DNA of 64,000 nucleotides from assembly GCA_002381945.1 (NCBI GenBank), contig DFXY01000041.1, forward strand, positions 1 to 64,000, given 5' to 3'. Below, piece by piece: positions 8,491-18,621 of this stretch. The notes under the pieces were generated by a model that was not told the origin of the DNA, ran no database searches, and saw only the letters and a list, made by a program, of their open reading frames with translations. This stretch comes from Bacteriovoracaceae bacterium UBA4096 (GTDB taxonomy: Bacteria > Bdellovibrionota > Bacteriovoracia > Bacteriovoracales > Bacteriovoracaceae). A program made the translations under genes and the position numbers. How positions within the stretch are numbered: the stretch's first letter is position 1; each line of letters opens with the position of its first letter.

Positions 8491-10031
8491 AAAGTTCCAT
8501 TAACAATTTTATCAAGGACTGGTCCCGATAATGTCACAACAACTGGTTTAGGTTTCCCACCATCAGGCCAGTGACTGGAAAGCTTACTTAGAGACTCACT
8601 GTATTCACCTGGATGCTGAACGGATAAGAAGAGTGTCTTATAGTCGGGCGAAAAGCAAGGTCCGGTCAGTTCAGCGTCAACTGGTGCTGAAGCAATGCGA
8701 ATGACTTCTCCCTGATGAGGGCCACTTCTTAAGAAAACAAAGAGTCCATTATTGCCGAACCCTTCATATTGACCCTTATTGATGTCGCCACCAGAGATGT
8801 CAGTGGTAAACCAGAGATTGCCTTTAGGATCAAATATCATATTATCCGGACAGGCAAAATTATGTTCTTTTCCACCAGTGAGAAATGTACCATGTTTAAA
8901 AGTTAAAGAGCCGGGATCGTTATTGTCTTCCATGATTTTGAGAATCGAGCCATGGTAGTTCTTGTTTGTTTTATTATTGGTTAAAGTGATTAATACATTT
9001 CCCGTCAATGGATCAAATTCAATGTCCTCCGGACGATCTAAGGGAGTGGCCCCAACCAGTTTAGCTGCTTCTCGTGTGAAAACTTGTATCTCTGTTTGAT
9101 CTTTAAAATGTTTCATTAGAATCGGTTGATCTTCTCTGTGAAGTGAAATCCATTGGCCCTTCTCCAAATTGGCCACGTAAAGCTTACCTTTTTCCAGAGA
9201 ATCGTTGGTATCCGAAATGAACTTGTACAAATGTTCATAAGCTGAATCATCTCCAGTATACGCAATAATTTTTCCGGTTTTTGATTTTGTCACGGCGGCA
9301 CATTCATGGGCACATCTTCCAAGAGAAACGAGTTTTTTTGATTTCCCAGTTAGTGGTTCAACTTCCACCACCCATCCGTAGTGTTCAGGAGCGCGGGAAT
9401 AGAATTTATCCCACTGAACCCAGCTTTTCTCAATTGATTTTCCATTTCGATTACGGTCTCCCCAGAACATGTCATAATTTTCTTCACAAGTTAGTATTGT
9501 TCCCCAAGGAGTGTATCCTCCTGCACAGTTACCCATAGTTCCGATGGCAATTTCTGATCCGGCAATTTTTTTATCCCAGGCAAAAGGTATTTGAGTATTG
9601 CCATCTAAACGGCGATTATAACTTGAATCCTTAACCACATTCCATTCACCATTAGTCATCTTCACTTCCAGCAAGCTTCCTCCTACTTCTAGCAGTTCAA
9701 GATCAACATTTTCTTTGGTTCTTTCTTCCCCGTTAATAAAGAGGGGAGAAACATATTCATGATTTACCCATAAAATCCCACGATCATTAGTTAGTGGGTG
9801 AAAGGCAATAAAGTCATTGTTGTAACCAAACATCTGAGTTTTATTGATCTGGTCACCCCAACGGATGAGGATTTTATAGTCCAGGCCATCTACTGTTAAA
9901 AGTTTATCATCTAAACTTGGTGGAAGATGGGGGAGAGAGCTAGAGGAAAAGGAAGATTGAGTTGAGCAACCTGGTAGGGTGGCGAGAACGCCGGATACAC
10001 CGAGAAACTGAAGAAATTCACGTCTGTTCAT
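8487..10031 (-). CDS. PhoX-family (DUF839) phosphatase-like protein with Tat/lipoprotein signal
   Basis: This 514-residue protein begins MNRREFLQFLG, a twin-arginine motif, followed by a hydrophobic run and LPGC, a lipobox. Export by Tat and lipid anchoring are therefore likely. The body has the beta-propeller features of DUF839/PhoX proteins, including GRCAHECAAV, the GNCAGGYTPWGTILTCEENY segment and PDNMIFDPKGNLW. PhoX enzymes are Ca2+/Fe3+-dependent alkaline phosphatases that release phosphate from organic phosphates in the periplasm, but many DUF839 members are untested. The gene is followed by the coupled ferredoxin-like gene. No Pho-box was identified upstream. Confidence 0.88.
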   Translation of the reverse strand: MNRREFLQFLGVSGVLATLPGCSTQSSFSSSSLPHLPPSLDDKLLTVDGLDYKILIRWGDQINKTQMFGYNNDFIAFHPLTNDRGILWVNHEYVSPLFINGEERTKENVDLELLEVGGSLLEVKMTNGEWNVVKDSSYNRRLDGNTQIPFAWDKKIAGSEIAIGTMGNCAGGYTPWGTILTCEENYDMFWGDRNRNGKSIEKSWVQWDKFYSRAPEHYGWVVEVEPLTGKSKKLVSLGRCAHECAAVTKSKTGKIIAYTGDDSAYEHLYKFISDTNDSLEKGKLYVANLEKGQWISLHREDQPILMKHFKDQTEIQVFTREAAKLVGATPLDRPEDIEFDPLTGNVLITLTNNKTNKNYHGSILKIMEDNNDPGSLTFKHGTFLTGGKEHNFACPDNMIFDPKGNLWFTTDISGGDINKGQYEGFGNNGLFVFLRSGPHQGEVIRIASAPVDAELTGPCFSPDYKTLFLSVQHPGEYSESLSKLSSHWPDGGKPKPVVVTLSGPVLDKIVNGTL

Positions 10032-10077
10032 TCTGACCTTCTGGGAAATTTTTTTAACTATGATAATATAAGCTTAG

Positions 10078-10455
10078 ATGAAATACCAATTACCTCTCAT
10101 CCTTTATGATCCTGAATGCCCCTTATGTTTACGCTTTAAACAGGGCCTGCACTATCTGGACAAAAGCTTAACATTTGTCTCAGCGCGGGAAGATGAGGTC
10201 TACCAAACCTATCCTGAGCTTAATAGGCAAGCATGCCTGGAAAAAGTTCACATGGTGCTTGAGGATAAAAGTATTCTGGCCGGTCCGGAAGTGGTGGATC
10301 ATCTGGTTAAGACCCTGCCCGGAGTCTCAAAGCTATCTTGGCTTTTGGAGAATGAGCAGGGAAAAAAAATAAAAGATTTCTTTTATCAAAAAGTGGAGGA
10401 GCTCCGCGAACTTTCTACCAAAAAGGATGATTGTAAGCAGTGCCCGCGTGAATGA
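10078..10455 (+). CDS. DCC family thiol-disulfide oxidoreductase (DUF393)
   Basis: This small 125-residue protein begins with a beta strand and then YDPECPLCLRF, the CxxC-containing motif of the DCC/DUF393 thioredoxin-like family, here with Glu in place of Gly or Asp before the first Cys. A cis-Pro-like region, LAGPEVVDHLV, follows. The C-terminus adds a DDCKQCPRE tail with two more cysteines. It is cytoplasmic by sequence. The redox partner is unknown. The gene is divergent from the PhoX gene and its stop directly abuts the metF stop on the opposite strand. Confidence 0.75.
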   Translation: MKYQLPLILYDPECPLCLRFKQGLHYLDKSLTFVSAREDEVYQTYPELNRQACLEKVHMVLEDKSILAGPEVVDHLVKTLPGVSKLSWLLENEQGKKIKDFFYQKVEELRELSTKKDDCKQCPRE

Positions 10456-11412
10456 TTAAAAAAGTTTTTCCGCAATTTGCTGAATGGCAGTTGATTTTCC
10501 CATCGAATAAAAATGCAAGCAAGGCACTTTATTTTTTACTAATTCCTTAGATTGTTCAATTGCCCATTCAACACCGACGTTCTTGACATCATCATCGTTA
10601 CGGCAGTTATCAATGGCATCAATTAAGTCTTCTGGCATATCAATGTAAAAGTTTCTTGGTAGATTTGAGATCTGAGATTTTGAGGTAATAGGTTTGAGCC
10701 CTGGAATGATGGGGACAGTGATTCCTTCTGAGCGGCACTTTTCTACAAATTCAAAGAACTTCTTATTATCAAAAAACATCTGAGTCACTACATAATCAGC
10801 ACCATTGGCAATTTTCTGCTTCAGGTATTTTAAGTCAGTTTTTAAATTGGGAGCTTCATAATGCTTCTCTGGATATCCAGCAACCCCGATGCAGAACTTC
10901 GTAGGTGTGGGATTCTGAAGCTCATCTGAAAGGTAAATCCCTTGATTCATGGAATTAATTTGTGACACCAATTCATCTGCAAATTTATGTCCTCCACAAG
11001 TTGGCTCGAAAGACTTTTGTCCCTTGATGCAATCTCCGCGAAGAGCAAGCACATTATCAATACCCAGAAAGTTTAAATCAATCAAAGCATATTCAGTTTC
11101 TTCTTTAGTGAAACCTCCACAAATGATGTGGGGAACAGTATCTACGTTGAACTTATGCATCAGGGCCGCGCAAATAGAAACCGTGCCAGGTCGTTTTCGG
11201 ATAGACTTCTGCTCAAGTAAGCCATTTGGCATTTTCTTGAAAACATATTCCTCGCGGTGATAAGTCACATCGATGAACTTTGGCTTAAACTCCATGAGAG
11301 GAGCAATGTTATCAAAGAGCTTCTGAATACTTTCCCCGGTACTGGGAGGAAGTATCTCCAAAGAGAAGAGTGTCGATTTTGCATTTTTAATGTGATCAAT
11401 TACTTTTGCCAT
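10456..11412 (-). CDS. metF: 5,10-methylenetetrahydrofolate reductase
   Basis: This 318-residue TIM-barrel protein has the family motifs LEILPPSTGES at the N-terminus, DVTYHRE, ALRGDC and ADYVVTQMFFDN. MetF reduces methylenetetrahydrofolate to methyltetrahydrofolate with a flavin cofactor and supplies the methyl donor for MetH. The gene begins nine bases after the metH stop on the same strand, so the two form a methionine-synthesis operon. An internal CIGVAGYPEKH segment matches the family well. Confidence 0.95.
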   Translation of the reverse strand: MAKVIDHIKNAKSTLFSLEILPPSTGESIQKLFDNIAPLMEFKPKFIDVTYHREEYVFKKMPNGLLEQKSIRKRPGTVSICAALMHKFNVDTVPHIICGGFTKEETEYALIDLNFLGIDNVLALRGDCIKGQKSFEPTCGGHKFADELVSQINSMNQGIYLSDELQNPTPTKFCIGVAGYPEKHYEAPNLKTDLKYLKQKIANGADYVVTQMFFDNKKFFEFVEKCRSEGITVPIIPGLKPITSKSQISNLPRNFYIDMPEDLIDAIDNCRNDDDVKNVGVEWAIEQSKELVKNKVPCLHFYSMGKSTAIQQIAEKLF

Positions 11413-11421
11413 ACTTACCTT

Positions 11422-14400
11422 TTAAAACAAATTGGCCGAGAGCCATTTTTCCATTTCTGTCAGTGATACGTCTTTTCGGCGTGCATAGTCTTCAAGCTGA
11501 TCCCGGCCTATTTTCCCGACATTAAAATAACGGGCCTCAGGATGAGCAAAATACCAACCGCTAACTGACGATGGTGGAACCATCGCCATTGAATGAGTCA
11601 GACTCACACCTATATTCTTTTCGATATCCAGCATTTTAAACAGCGTTTTCTTCTCTAAATGATCAGGGCAAGCAGCATAACCTGGCGCCGGTCTGATACC
11701 TTGATACTTTTCGCGGATAATTTCTTCCCGTGAAAGAGCTTCGGTTGGTACATAACCCCAATATTCCTTACGTACTTTTTCATGCAGGCATTCAGCAAAG
11801 GCTTCGGCCAGACGATCTGCCAGAGACTTCACCATGATATGGTTATAATCGTCCTGATCCTGCTCAAATTTTTTGGCCAATTCCTCAAGACCAATTCCAG
11901 TGGTGACACAAAATGCACCCATGTAGTCAACCTTCCCAGACTCTTTTGGTGCCACATAATCCGAAAGCGCCGGATTAGGAGATCCGGCTTCTTCCATTTG
12001 TCTTTGAGAACGAAGCATGTGGAGCTTGGTTTGAAGAGTTTCAGGATTTCCAACCTGCAGGGTTTTGGAATGCTTTCCATGTTTATCACAAGTCCACTCA
12101 TGAACTTTATCTTCTACAGCATAGACTTCAATATCATCACCAACTGCATTAGCAGGAAAAAGTCCAAAAACTGCACGGGCCTTAAGGGATTTATTTTTAA
12201 CAATGTCTTTTAAAAGTGCCTGAGCATCATTAAATAGCTTTCTGGCCTCTTCACCCACAGTCTTATCTTCAAAAATTTTCGGATAGGCCCCTCGCAGTCG
12301 CCAGGTCATAAAAAAGGGAGTCCAGTCAATATAAGGAATGAGATCAGCAATGGGAAAATCATCCAGAACAGTAAGCCCTAGTTTAATAGGTTTTCGAATC
12401 TCTGATGAATTCCAATCAATTTTAACTTTATTTTGACGGGCCTCATCCAGGCTTAAATATTTTTCTTCTTTTTGAGCAGCAGCATGGGCAATGCGCATCT
12501 TCTCATACTCGGCTTTCTGGTCAGAGTGAGCTTTATCTTTGGTATTATCATTTAATAGCTTTTCTACAACTGGGACTGCTCTTGAAGCATCCGCCACATA
12601 AATGACTGAGCCTTCGTAGAACGGATCAATTTTAACCGCCGTATGGACACGTGAAGTAGTAGCACCTCCGATTAAAAGGGGGATTTTGAATCCCAGACGC
12701 TGCATCTCTTTTGCCACATGGGCCATTTCATCCAGAGAAGGGGTAATAAGTCCTGAAAGTCCAATCATGTCCGGGTTATGTTTTTTAACTTCTTCCAGAA
12801 TTTTTTCACATGGGACCATCACGCCCAGATCAATAACTTCATAGTTATTACAGCCTAAGACTACGCCTACAATATTTTTACCAATGTCATGGACGTCACC
12901 TTTAACTGTTGCCATCAATACTTTGCCGGCGTGCTTTAGCACTTGTCCGGATTTTTCGGCCTCAATGAAGGGTTGAAGATAGGCAACAGCTTTCTTCATC
13001 ACTCTTGCCGATTTCACGACTTGAGGAAGAAACATTTTTCCTTCACCGAAGAGATCTCCCACTATCCCCATTCCATCCATCAAGGGACCTTCGATGACTT
13101 CTAATGGGCGAGCAACTTTCTGACGTGCCTCTTCAGTATCTACATCAATATGATCCACGATGCCTTTGACTAAAGCATATGAGAGGCGTTTTTCTACCGG
13201 AAGTGATCGCCATTCATCGTCTTTCTTTTCAGCTTTACCCTGATTTTTGACTGTGCCGGCAAATTCGATCAAACGTTCTGTAGCATCTGCTCGGCGGTTA
13301 AAAATTACATCTTCAACGTGCTCGAGGAGCTCTGCCGGGATGTCGGAATAAACTGGTAAGGCCCCTGCATTAACAATTCCCATATCCAGACCAACTTTAA
13401 TGGCGTGGTACAGAAAAGCCGAATGCATGGCCTCCCGGACAATATTATTGCCTCTGAAAGAAAAAGAAAGGTTGGAGACCCCACCACTGACTTTAACATG
13501 GGGAAGATTGGCCTTGATCCACTTGGTGGCATTAATGAAATCGACAGCATAGTTGTTATGCTCATCCATCCCCGTTGCGACTGTCAGAATATTGGGATCG
13601 AAAATAATATCTTCTGGTGCAAATTTTGCTTTCTCTGTCAGAATTTTATAGGCGCGACTGCAAATTTCAATTCTTCTTTCTACATTATCGGCCTGGCCCT
13701 TTTCATCAAAGGCCATGACAACTACGGCCGCACCATATTTTTTTACCAGTTTGGCCTGCTCTACAAATTTTGCCTCTCCTTCTTTAAGTGAGAGTGAATT
13801 CACAATAGCTTTACCCTGAATACGTTTAAGACCTGCTTCGATGACTGTCCATTTAGATGAATCAATCATGAGCGGAACCTTACAAATGTCCGGTTCACTT
13901 GCAATTAAATTAACAAAATGAACCATGGCGGCTTCCGAATCAATCATCGCCTCATCCATATTGATATCAATGATCTGTGCCCCATTCTCAACTTGCTCAC
14001 GAGCAACTCGAAGTGCTTCCTCAAAGTTTTTTTCAACGATCATTTTTTTAAAAGCAATAGATCCGGTTAAATTGGTTCTTTCGCCAATATTGATAAAATT
14101 TGAGCCAGGGAAAATCTTTAACGGTTCAAGTCCTGCCCACTTGGGAATGTGTTCAAGTTTCGGGAGGGGACGGGGAGCACAATTTTCAGCAGCATCAGCA
14201 ATTGCTTTGATGTGTTCATTCGTTGTTCCACAACATCCACCTACAATATTGATCCATTTATTATTGAACCATTCCTTCAGGGTACCTGCCATATGCTTAG
14301 GGGTTTCATCATATTCACCAAATTCATTGGGAAGTCCTGCATTGGGATAAACAGAGATATGGAAAGGAGCTTCCTTAGCGAGGATCTCCACATAGGGTCG

Positions 14401-15150
14401 CATAAGTTCAGCACCAAGAGCACAGTTTATCCCTATTGAAAGCAGGGGATAATGAGAGACGGAATACAAAAAAGCTTCAATTGTCTGACCTGAAAGAGTT
14501 CTACCTGAAGCATCGGTGATAGTTCCGGAAACCATAACCGGAAGGGGTTGCTTATTTTCTTTCTCAAAATAATCAGCAATGGCAAAAAGAGCGGCTTTAC
14601 AATTGAGAGTATCAAAAACAGTCTCAACCAGCAGAATATCGACACCGCCTTCAACCAGATATTTGGTCTGCTCATAGTAGTTTGCCACGAGTTGATCAAA
14701 ATCAACGGCCCTGAAACCCGGATTATTAACATCTGGTGAAAGTGATGCTGTTTTTGTTGTCGGGCCGATGGATCCTGCTACAAAACGAGGTTTGTCCGGA
14801 TTCTTTTGAGTGAATTCATCGGCACATTTTCGAGCGAGTTTCGCCGCTACAAGATTGAGCTCTGGGACCAGATCTTCCATATGATAATCGGCCATGGAAA
14901 TTCTTGTACAACTGAAAGTGTTGGTTTCAATAATATCTGCGCCACTTTCCAGATACTTTTTATGAATCTCTTCAATGACTCTAGGATTACTTAAAACTAA
15001 CAAGTCATTGTTTCCCTTCAAAGGGTGTTTCCAGTCTTTAAAGCGTTCACCACGATAGTCAGCATCTTCAAGCTTATATTTTTGAATCATGGTGCCCATA
15101 GCACCATCAAGAACGAGCACCCGTTCTTTTAAGAGTTGTTCTAAAGTCAT
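11422..15150 (-). CDS. metH: cobalamin-dependent methionine synthase
   Basis: The full-length 1242-residue protein carries all four MetH modules. The homocysteine-binding barrel, about 1-330, has Zn ligands in GINCALG and GGCCGTT. The methyltetrahydrofolate-binding barrel is about 345-610. The B12-binding module, about 640-890, has DVHDIGKN near residue 755, whose His ligates cobalt. The AdoMet reactivation domain, about 905-1242, has [12 protein letters not shown] and a conserved end. It moves the methyl group from methyltetrahydrofolate to homocysteine. The host therefore depends on B12 for this step. No cobalamin or SAM riboswitch is seen in the 146-base leader region. Confidence 0.97.
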   Translation of the reverse strand: MTLEQLLKERVLVLDGAMGTMIQKYKLEDADYRGERFKDWKHPLKGNNDLLVLSNPRVIEEIHKKYLESGADIIETNTFSCTRISMADYHMEDLVPELNLVAAKLARKCADEFTQKNPDKPRFVAGSIGPTTKTASLSPDVNNPGFRAVDFDQLVANYYEQTKYLVEGGVDILLVETVFDTLNCKAALFAIADYFEKENKQPLPVMVSGTITDASGRTLSGQTIEAFLYSVSHYPLLSIGINCALGAELMRPYVEILAKEAPFHISVYPNAGLPNEFGEYDETPKHMAGTLKEWFNNKWINIVGGCCGTTNEHIKAIADAAENCAPRPLPKLEHIPKWAGLEPLKIFPGSNFINIGERTNLTGSIAFKKMIVEKNFEEALRVAREQVENGAQIIDINMDEAMIDSEAAMVHFVNLIASEPDICKVPLMIDSSKWTVIEAGLKRIQGKAIVNSLSLKEGEAKFVEQAKLVKKYGAAVVVMAFDEKGQADNVERRIEICSRAYKILTEKAKFAPEDIIFDPNILTVATGMDEHNNYAVDFINATKWIKANLPHVKVSGGVSNLSFSFRGNNIVREAMHSAFLYHAIKVGLDMGIVNAGALPVYSDIPAELLEHVEDVIFNRRADATERLIEFAGTVKNQGKAEKKDDEWRSLPVEKRLSYALVKGIVDHIDVDTEEARQKVARPLEVIEGPLMDGMGIVGDLFGEGKMFLPQVVKSARVMKKAVAYLQPFIEAEKSGQVLKHAGKVLMATVKGDVHDIGKNIVGVVLGCNNYEVIDLGVMVPCEKILEEVKKHNPDMIGLSGLITPSLDEMAHVAKEMQRLGFKIPLLIGGATTSRVHTAVKIDPFYEGSVIYVADASRAVPVVEKLLNDNTKDKAHSDQKAEYEKMRIAHAAAQKEEKYLSLDEARQNKVKIDWNSSEIRKPIKLGLTVLDDFPIADLIPYIDWTPFFMTWRLRGAYPKIFEDKTVGEEARKLFNDAQALLKDIVKNKSLKARAVFGLFPANAVGDDIEVYAVEDKVHEWTCDKHGKHSKTLQVGNPETLQTKLHMLRSQRQMEEAGSPNPALSDYVAPKESGKVDYMGAFCVTTGIGLEELAKKFEQDQDDYNHIMVKSLADRLAEAFAECLHEKVRKEYWGYVPTEALSREEIIREKYQGIRPAPGYAACPDHLEKKTLFKMLDIEKNIGVSLTHSMAMVPPSSVSGWYFAHPEARYFNVGKIGRDQLEDYARRKDVSLTEMEKWLSANLF

Positions 15151-15183
15151 TCGCTAAATTCCTTCCTCAATGTTGAATACTCT

Positions 15184-15213
15184 AGTGTATATTTTGTTTA
15201 GATAAAAAGTCAA
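15184..15213 (-). promoter_or_regulatory. likely sigma-70 promoter of metH-metF
   Basis: On the minus strand TTGACT (15208-15213) lies 16 bases from TATACA (15186-15191), or 18 bases from the overlapping TACACT (15184-15189). This is upstream of the metH ATG at 15150, with AAGGAATTTAGCG between as the ribosome-binding region. The match to consensus is good and the position fits a short leader. Confidence 0.6.
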
Positions 15214-15296
15214 GGCAAAAACGTGTAATTCTAGTTAGTTAAAATATGTTTAGAGGGGAGCTCAGTTAACCGATAAGTTATTAATTCGAGGCTTCG

Positions 15297-16643
15297 ATGA
15301 AGATATTTTATTTATTCATTTTGTTTTTTTGGGGGACTTCTGGTTTCGCCGAGAGCTTTTATTTTTCTCCGGAAAACAAAAAGCTGGGCCTCGCCTTTTA
15401 TAAAAAACAAGTCTATGAGGGTTGTGCTGCTCCTAAAAAACTGATGGATCCTGTTTCAAAAGATGAAATGAAAAAAAAATCTATCCTTGTTTTGAAATTT
15501 GTTAATGAAGATTTTTCCAAGGCCTTCACTGAAAACCCTTTAGTTAAAGTTGCTCTGATAAAGGATCTGGATGATGTGGCCAATGATTCTAACTGTCAGC
15601 GTCCTGGTAATGATTGTCGGGCCAGATTATTGGGTCTTGCCATGTTTTATTTTCAGCGGCTGCGACCTGATATTTCAGGCTGTCAGAAGTATGTTTCCGG
15701 ATCATCGACCCATAGTGAGCAATGTGAAATTGAGTTGAAGTTCAGAACAAAAAATCTAAAAACAGTACCAAAAAATTACGGAGCTTATGGGATCGGGACT
15801 TATAAGGAAGAGTTGAAGGTTACAAAGAATAATACCATCCGAAGGATATTCAATGAAGTCATGTATAAGGACAAAGTTAATTTACATATTTGTGAAGATG
15901 AATCGAGTTATAAATATGCCATGAATATTAATGACTCCGGTGAATTTCTGGAGGGTCTGGATCCTGAAAACGATCCTAATAGACTGGTACCACTTGAATG
16001 CAAGGAAGATAAAAATAACCTTGGCCAGTTCTTTATTCCGACCGATTTTGAAAATCGGACGACAGTCGGAGAAGATCAAGTCATGCCTTTAAAAAATAAG
16101 ATAGAAGAATTTCTTAAGACGAATCCTGAACTAATTGTAACTGAAATTCAAATTGTGGCCTCTTCTTCTAAAACCCCTTTTAACCTTACCCAAAATGGTA
16201 AAAAAATAATTGATCCCAAAAGCCGGGAGAGGAATCTCACGCTGGCACAGGAAAGGGCCTTCTTTGCTAAAAAAGTCCTCGCGAAGTTAAAAGCTTCTGA
16301 TTCTCAGTTTGCGAAAATCAATCTTGATTTTAAAGCGGCCTTAAGTGGGCCTGAATTTGAACCAATTAATTTAAATGAGCGCTTCGTGACCAGAATGACT
16401 CCGGGCTATTTGGAAAGAATTGAAGCATTGTATGAAAAACATAAAAAAGATTTTCAAGAAAAGGCGCTGAAATCCTCAGCGATGGATCTTTTAGATGAAA
16501 AACAATTCTCGAATCTGTATCAGGCAAAGTTTAAACCATTTCAGGGATTCAGGCTTTCCTTTTGGGGATATAAAAAAGAGACCATGAAATGTTCAGGCAA
16601 TCCGCAAGAGAAAAAAATCTTCAATCGCTCCACTAAGCAATGA
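15297..16643 (+). CDS. exported protein of unknown function, possible OmpA-like C-terminal region
   Basis: The 448-residue protein has a signal peptide (MKIFYLFILFFWGTSGFAES) and so is probably periplasmic or outer-membrane linked. It contains several spaced cysteines in the first half (EGCAAPKK, SNCQRPGNDCRA, SGCQKY), consistent with disulfides. Near residues 280-330 the pattern of an IQIVASSS strand followed by RNLTLAQERAFFAKKVL resembles the peptidoglycan-binding OmpA-like fold, but the match is weak. It lies divergent from metH, and its end overlaps the opposite EamA gene by 11 bases. I do not recognise its function. Confidence 0.75.
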   Translation: MKIFYLFILFFWGTSGFAESFYFSPENKKLGLAFYKKQVYEGCAAPKKLMDPVSKDEMKKKSILVLKFVNEDFSKAFTENPLVKVALIKDLDDVANDSNCQRPGNDCRARLLGLAMFYFQRLRPDISGCQKYVSGSSTHSEQCEIELKFRTKNLKTVPKNYGAYGIGTYKEELKVTKNNTIRRIFNEVMYKDKVNLHICEDESSYKYAMNINDSGEFLEGLDPENDPNRLVPLECKEDKNNLGQFFIPTDFENRTTVGEDQVMPLKNKIEEFLKTNPELIVTEIQIVASSSKTPFNLTQNGKKIIDPKSRERNLTLAQERAFFAKKVLAKLKASDSQFAKINLDFKAALSGPEFEPINLNERFVTRMTPGYLERIEALYEKHKKDFQEKALKSSAMDLLDEKQFSNLYQAKFKPFQGFRLSFWGYKKETMKCSGNPQEKKIFNRSTKQ

Positions 16644-17517
16644 TCATCAAATAAAAACCGAGCAGAAAGAAACTAAAAGCGCCGATTAAAAACTTGTTCG
16701 GCAGACGTCGATGATAGAGACATTCCAGGAGTGAAACCCATACTGGTCCGGTAATTGAAATAGCAGTAAGCGTTCCTACATGGGCGTGTTTAACTGCTGC
16801 AAGATAAAGGGCCAAAGAAATAAAGCACCCAAAGATGGCAGATCCAAGTAATAAACTTATTTCTCTCTTACGAAGATTCCATACATCTCTTGTAACCGTG
16901 AGAAAACTTTTGGGACTAATTAACAAGAAACCCAAAAGTGCTCCAAGGCAGCGTATGACATTGACTTGAAATGTTTCCAATCCAGCATTCATTTCATAGG
17001 CTTCCCGAGTGAGCATCACCCCTATGGCGTCAAGGGTGATTCCTGCAAAGGCCCAGATAAAGCTTTGAACATCCCATGATCCTGTTAGCTTATTTCTTTC
17101 CAACATGAAGATGAAAATGCAAACAATCATGCAAATGACTGCAAGAGTTTGATTTAAAGAGAATATCTGCTTTAAGAAGAAAAAACCGTAAAGGCCTAAC
17201 ATCAAAGGCTGAAAACTATAAAGCACTAAAGACCGGGCGGGACCTAAAGTGGTGAAGGCCCGAAACAGGAAAATATCTCCGGCACATAATCCAACAAAAC
17301 CGCTTAAAAGAAGCATACCCAGGATATGAGGACTGACCGAAACCATTTGATTGGTGAAAATCATCGCCAGAAAAAAAGCAAGAAAGGCAGTCATGACCTT
17401 AACCTGATTAATCCAGGTAGAAGAGAAACGGCGGGCATAAACTGAGAAAACCATACTGGCAGAGGAATAAGAGAGGTTCGCTCCAATGGCCAAGGCGTAA
17501 ACTTCAAATGAACTCAA
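16633..17517 (-). CDS. EamA/DMT family permease
   Basis: The 294-residue protein is almost wholly hydrophobic, with about ten predicted membrane helices in two similar halves. This is the layout of drug/metabolite transporter (EamA) proteins. Small charged loops such as YARRFSSTWINQ and LERNKLTGSWD separate the helices. It should move a small metabolite across the inner membrane; the substrate cannot be inferred. It is convergent with the unknown exported protein and divergent from msrB. Confidence 0.88.
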   Translation of the reverse strand: MSSFEVYALAIGANLSYSSASMVFSVYARRFSSTWINQVKVMTAFLAFFLAMIFTNQMVSVSPHILGMLLLSGFVGLCAGDIFLFRAFTTLGPARSLVLYSFQPLMLGLYGFFFLKQIFSLNQTLAVICMIVCIFIFMLERNKLTGSWDVQSFIWAFAGITLDAIGVMLTREAYEMNAGLETFQVNVIRCLGALLGFLLISPKSFLTVTRDVWNLRKREISLLLGSAIFGCFISLALYLAAVKHAHVGTLTAISITGPVWVSLLECLYHRRLPNKFLIGAFSFFLLGFYLMIIA

Positions 17518-17653
17518 GCATTTCCCTTTGTTGACTTGTTGTATAGTAAGAGATTCCTCTCATTCTGGGGAGAGTTCTTGTATAATATTGTTTATGAAAA
17601 ACTTTTTTGCCGGAGTCATGGCCCTCATTGGCTCCTCTAACCCGGAAAATAAT

Positions 17654-18049
17654 ATGAGCACACCCCAGGATGAATTTAAAAAGAAACTTACCCCTGAGCA
17701 ATATAATGTCTGCCGTCTTGGTGCTACTGAGAGTCCTTTTTCCGGAAAGTATAATAAACACTATGAGAAAGGCACCTACGTTTGTGTGGCCTGCGGGCAG
17801 GAACTCTTTGGTTCTGAAACCAAGTTTGACTCCGGAACCGGCTGGCCTAGTTTTTCGGATGTTAAAAACAATAAAAACATCACCTTAAAAGACGACTATG
17901 CCTTTAATATGCATCGAGTGGAGGCCCTATGTTCTAAATGCGGTTCTCATTTAGGCCATGTTTTTGATGATGGGCCTGCACCGACAGGAAAACGTTGGTG
18001 TATTAATTCAGCGGCACTTGATTTTATACCTGCAAAGGATTCAAAATAG
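17654..18049 (+). CDS. msrB: peptide methionine (R)-S-oxide reductase MsrB
   Basis: The core has both zinc CxxC pairs (VCVACGQELF and CSKCGSHLGHVF), the FDSGTGWPSF substrate loop and the catalytic Cys in RWCINSAAL. It repairs oxidised methionine in proteins. I take the start at MSTPQDEF (17654), which gives the usual length of about 131 residues. An earlier in-frame ATG at 17594 would add 20 residues with a short hydrophobic stretch. However, a TATAAT at 17581-17586 could be the -10 box, which would place the transcript start close to 17594 and favour the later start. apaG follows after three bases. Confidence 0.9.
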   Translation: MSTPQDEFKKKLTPEQYNVCRLGATESPFSGKYNKHYEKGTYVCVACGQELFGSETKFDSGTGWPSFSDVKNNKNITLKDDYAFNMHRVEALCSKCGSHLGHVFDDGPAPTGKRWCINSAALDFIPAKDSK

Positions 18050-18052
18050 GCC

Positions 18053-18454
18053 ATGACTTATCCATTTGTGTCCATCAGTAATAATTTTAAAATTGAGATC
18101 AAAACCGCTTTTGATTTTGAACAGTCCAATCCTTTACAGTTTCAGTACTTATTTAGTTATAAGATTCTGATCACTAATACTGGAGAAGTACCGGCACGGT
18201 TGGTTTCCAGAAAGTGGAATATTAAAGATGCCAAGGGAGTCGTGAAGTATGTTGAGGGTCCGGGAGTTATTGGGGCCACCCCTTATTTCAGGGCCGGGGA
18301 CTCTTTTGAATATGAGAGCTTCTGTCCCCTTCCTACTTTAGAGGGAGAGATGTGGGGCTATTTTAATATGGTCGATGATAAGGGCCAAACCTTCAAAATT
18401 GATACACCAGTATTTAGATTTAAAGTGCCCAAAGAGTATATTGATGATTATTGA
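18053..18454 (+). CDS. apaG: ApaG domain protein
   Basis: The 133-residue all-beta protein shows the family signatures TNTGEVPARLVSRKWNIKDA, GPGVIGATPYFRAGDSFEYES and a C-terminal FKVP strand. ApaG proteins (E. coli CorD) adopt a fibronectin type III-like fold and bind small ligands; their exact cell role is not settled. It follows msrB with a three-base gap and is surely co-transcribed. Its stop overlaps the end of the small minus-strand gene at 18448. Confidence 0.92.
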   Translation: MTYPFVSISNNFKIEIKTAFDFEQSNPLQFQYLFSYKILITNTGEVPARLVSRKWNIKDAKGVVKYVEGPGVIGATPYFRAGDSFEYESFCPLPTLEGEMWGYFNMVDDKGQTFKIDTPVFRFKVPKEYIDDY

Positions 18455-18621
18455 ATGAGGATGTTGAAGTCTTCTGACAGTTTTTTTAGCGTTTCATCGA
18501 GATCATTTTTAAGCTCTTCTTTGCTAATAACTGAAAAATTCTGATCCTTTGCCAGGTCATGCATGATCCGCAAACGTTCGATCATATTTAAAATGTCATG
18601 GGAGAGTTGCCGCTTATCCAA
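18448..18621 (-). CDS. small helical protein of unknown function, probable TTG start
   Basis: The frame encodes a short, charged, probably coiled-coil protein (LSHDILNMIERLRIMHDLAK, then LDETLKKLSEDF). The best start is a TTG at 18621, six bases after AGGGTGG and overlapping the stop of the upstream FAH gene by eight bases, giving 57 residues. Starting at 18657 would overlap that gene by 44 bases and has no ribosome-binding site. Tight coupling to the FAH gene supports it being real. It is not similar to anything I can name. Confidence 0.5.
   Translation of the reverse strand: MDKRQLSHDILNMIERLRIMHDLAKDQNFSVISKEELKNDLDETLKKLSEDFNILIQ

Noticed and set aside
11782..12213. Long plus-strand frame inside metH
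   Set aside because: It is antisense to a fully conserved metH region and has no features of its own.
15151..15296. Possible cobalamin or SAM riboswitch upstream of metH
   Set aside because: The gap is too short, the promoter takes up part of it, and no conserved riboswitch core is visible.
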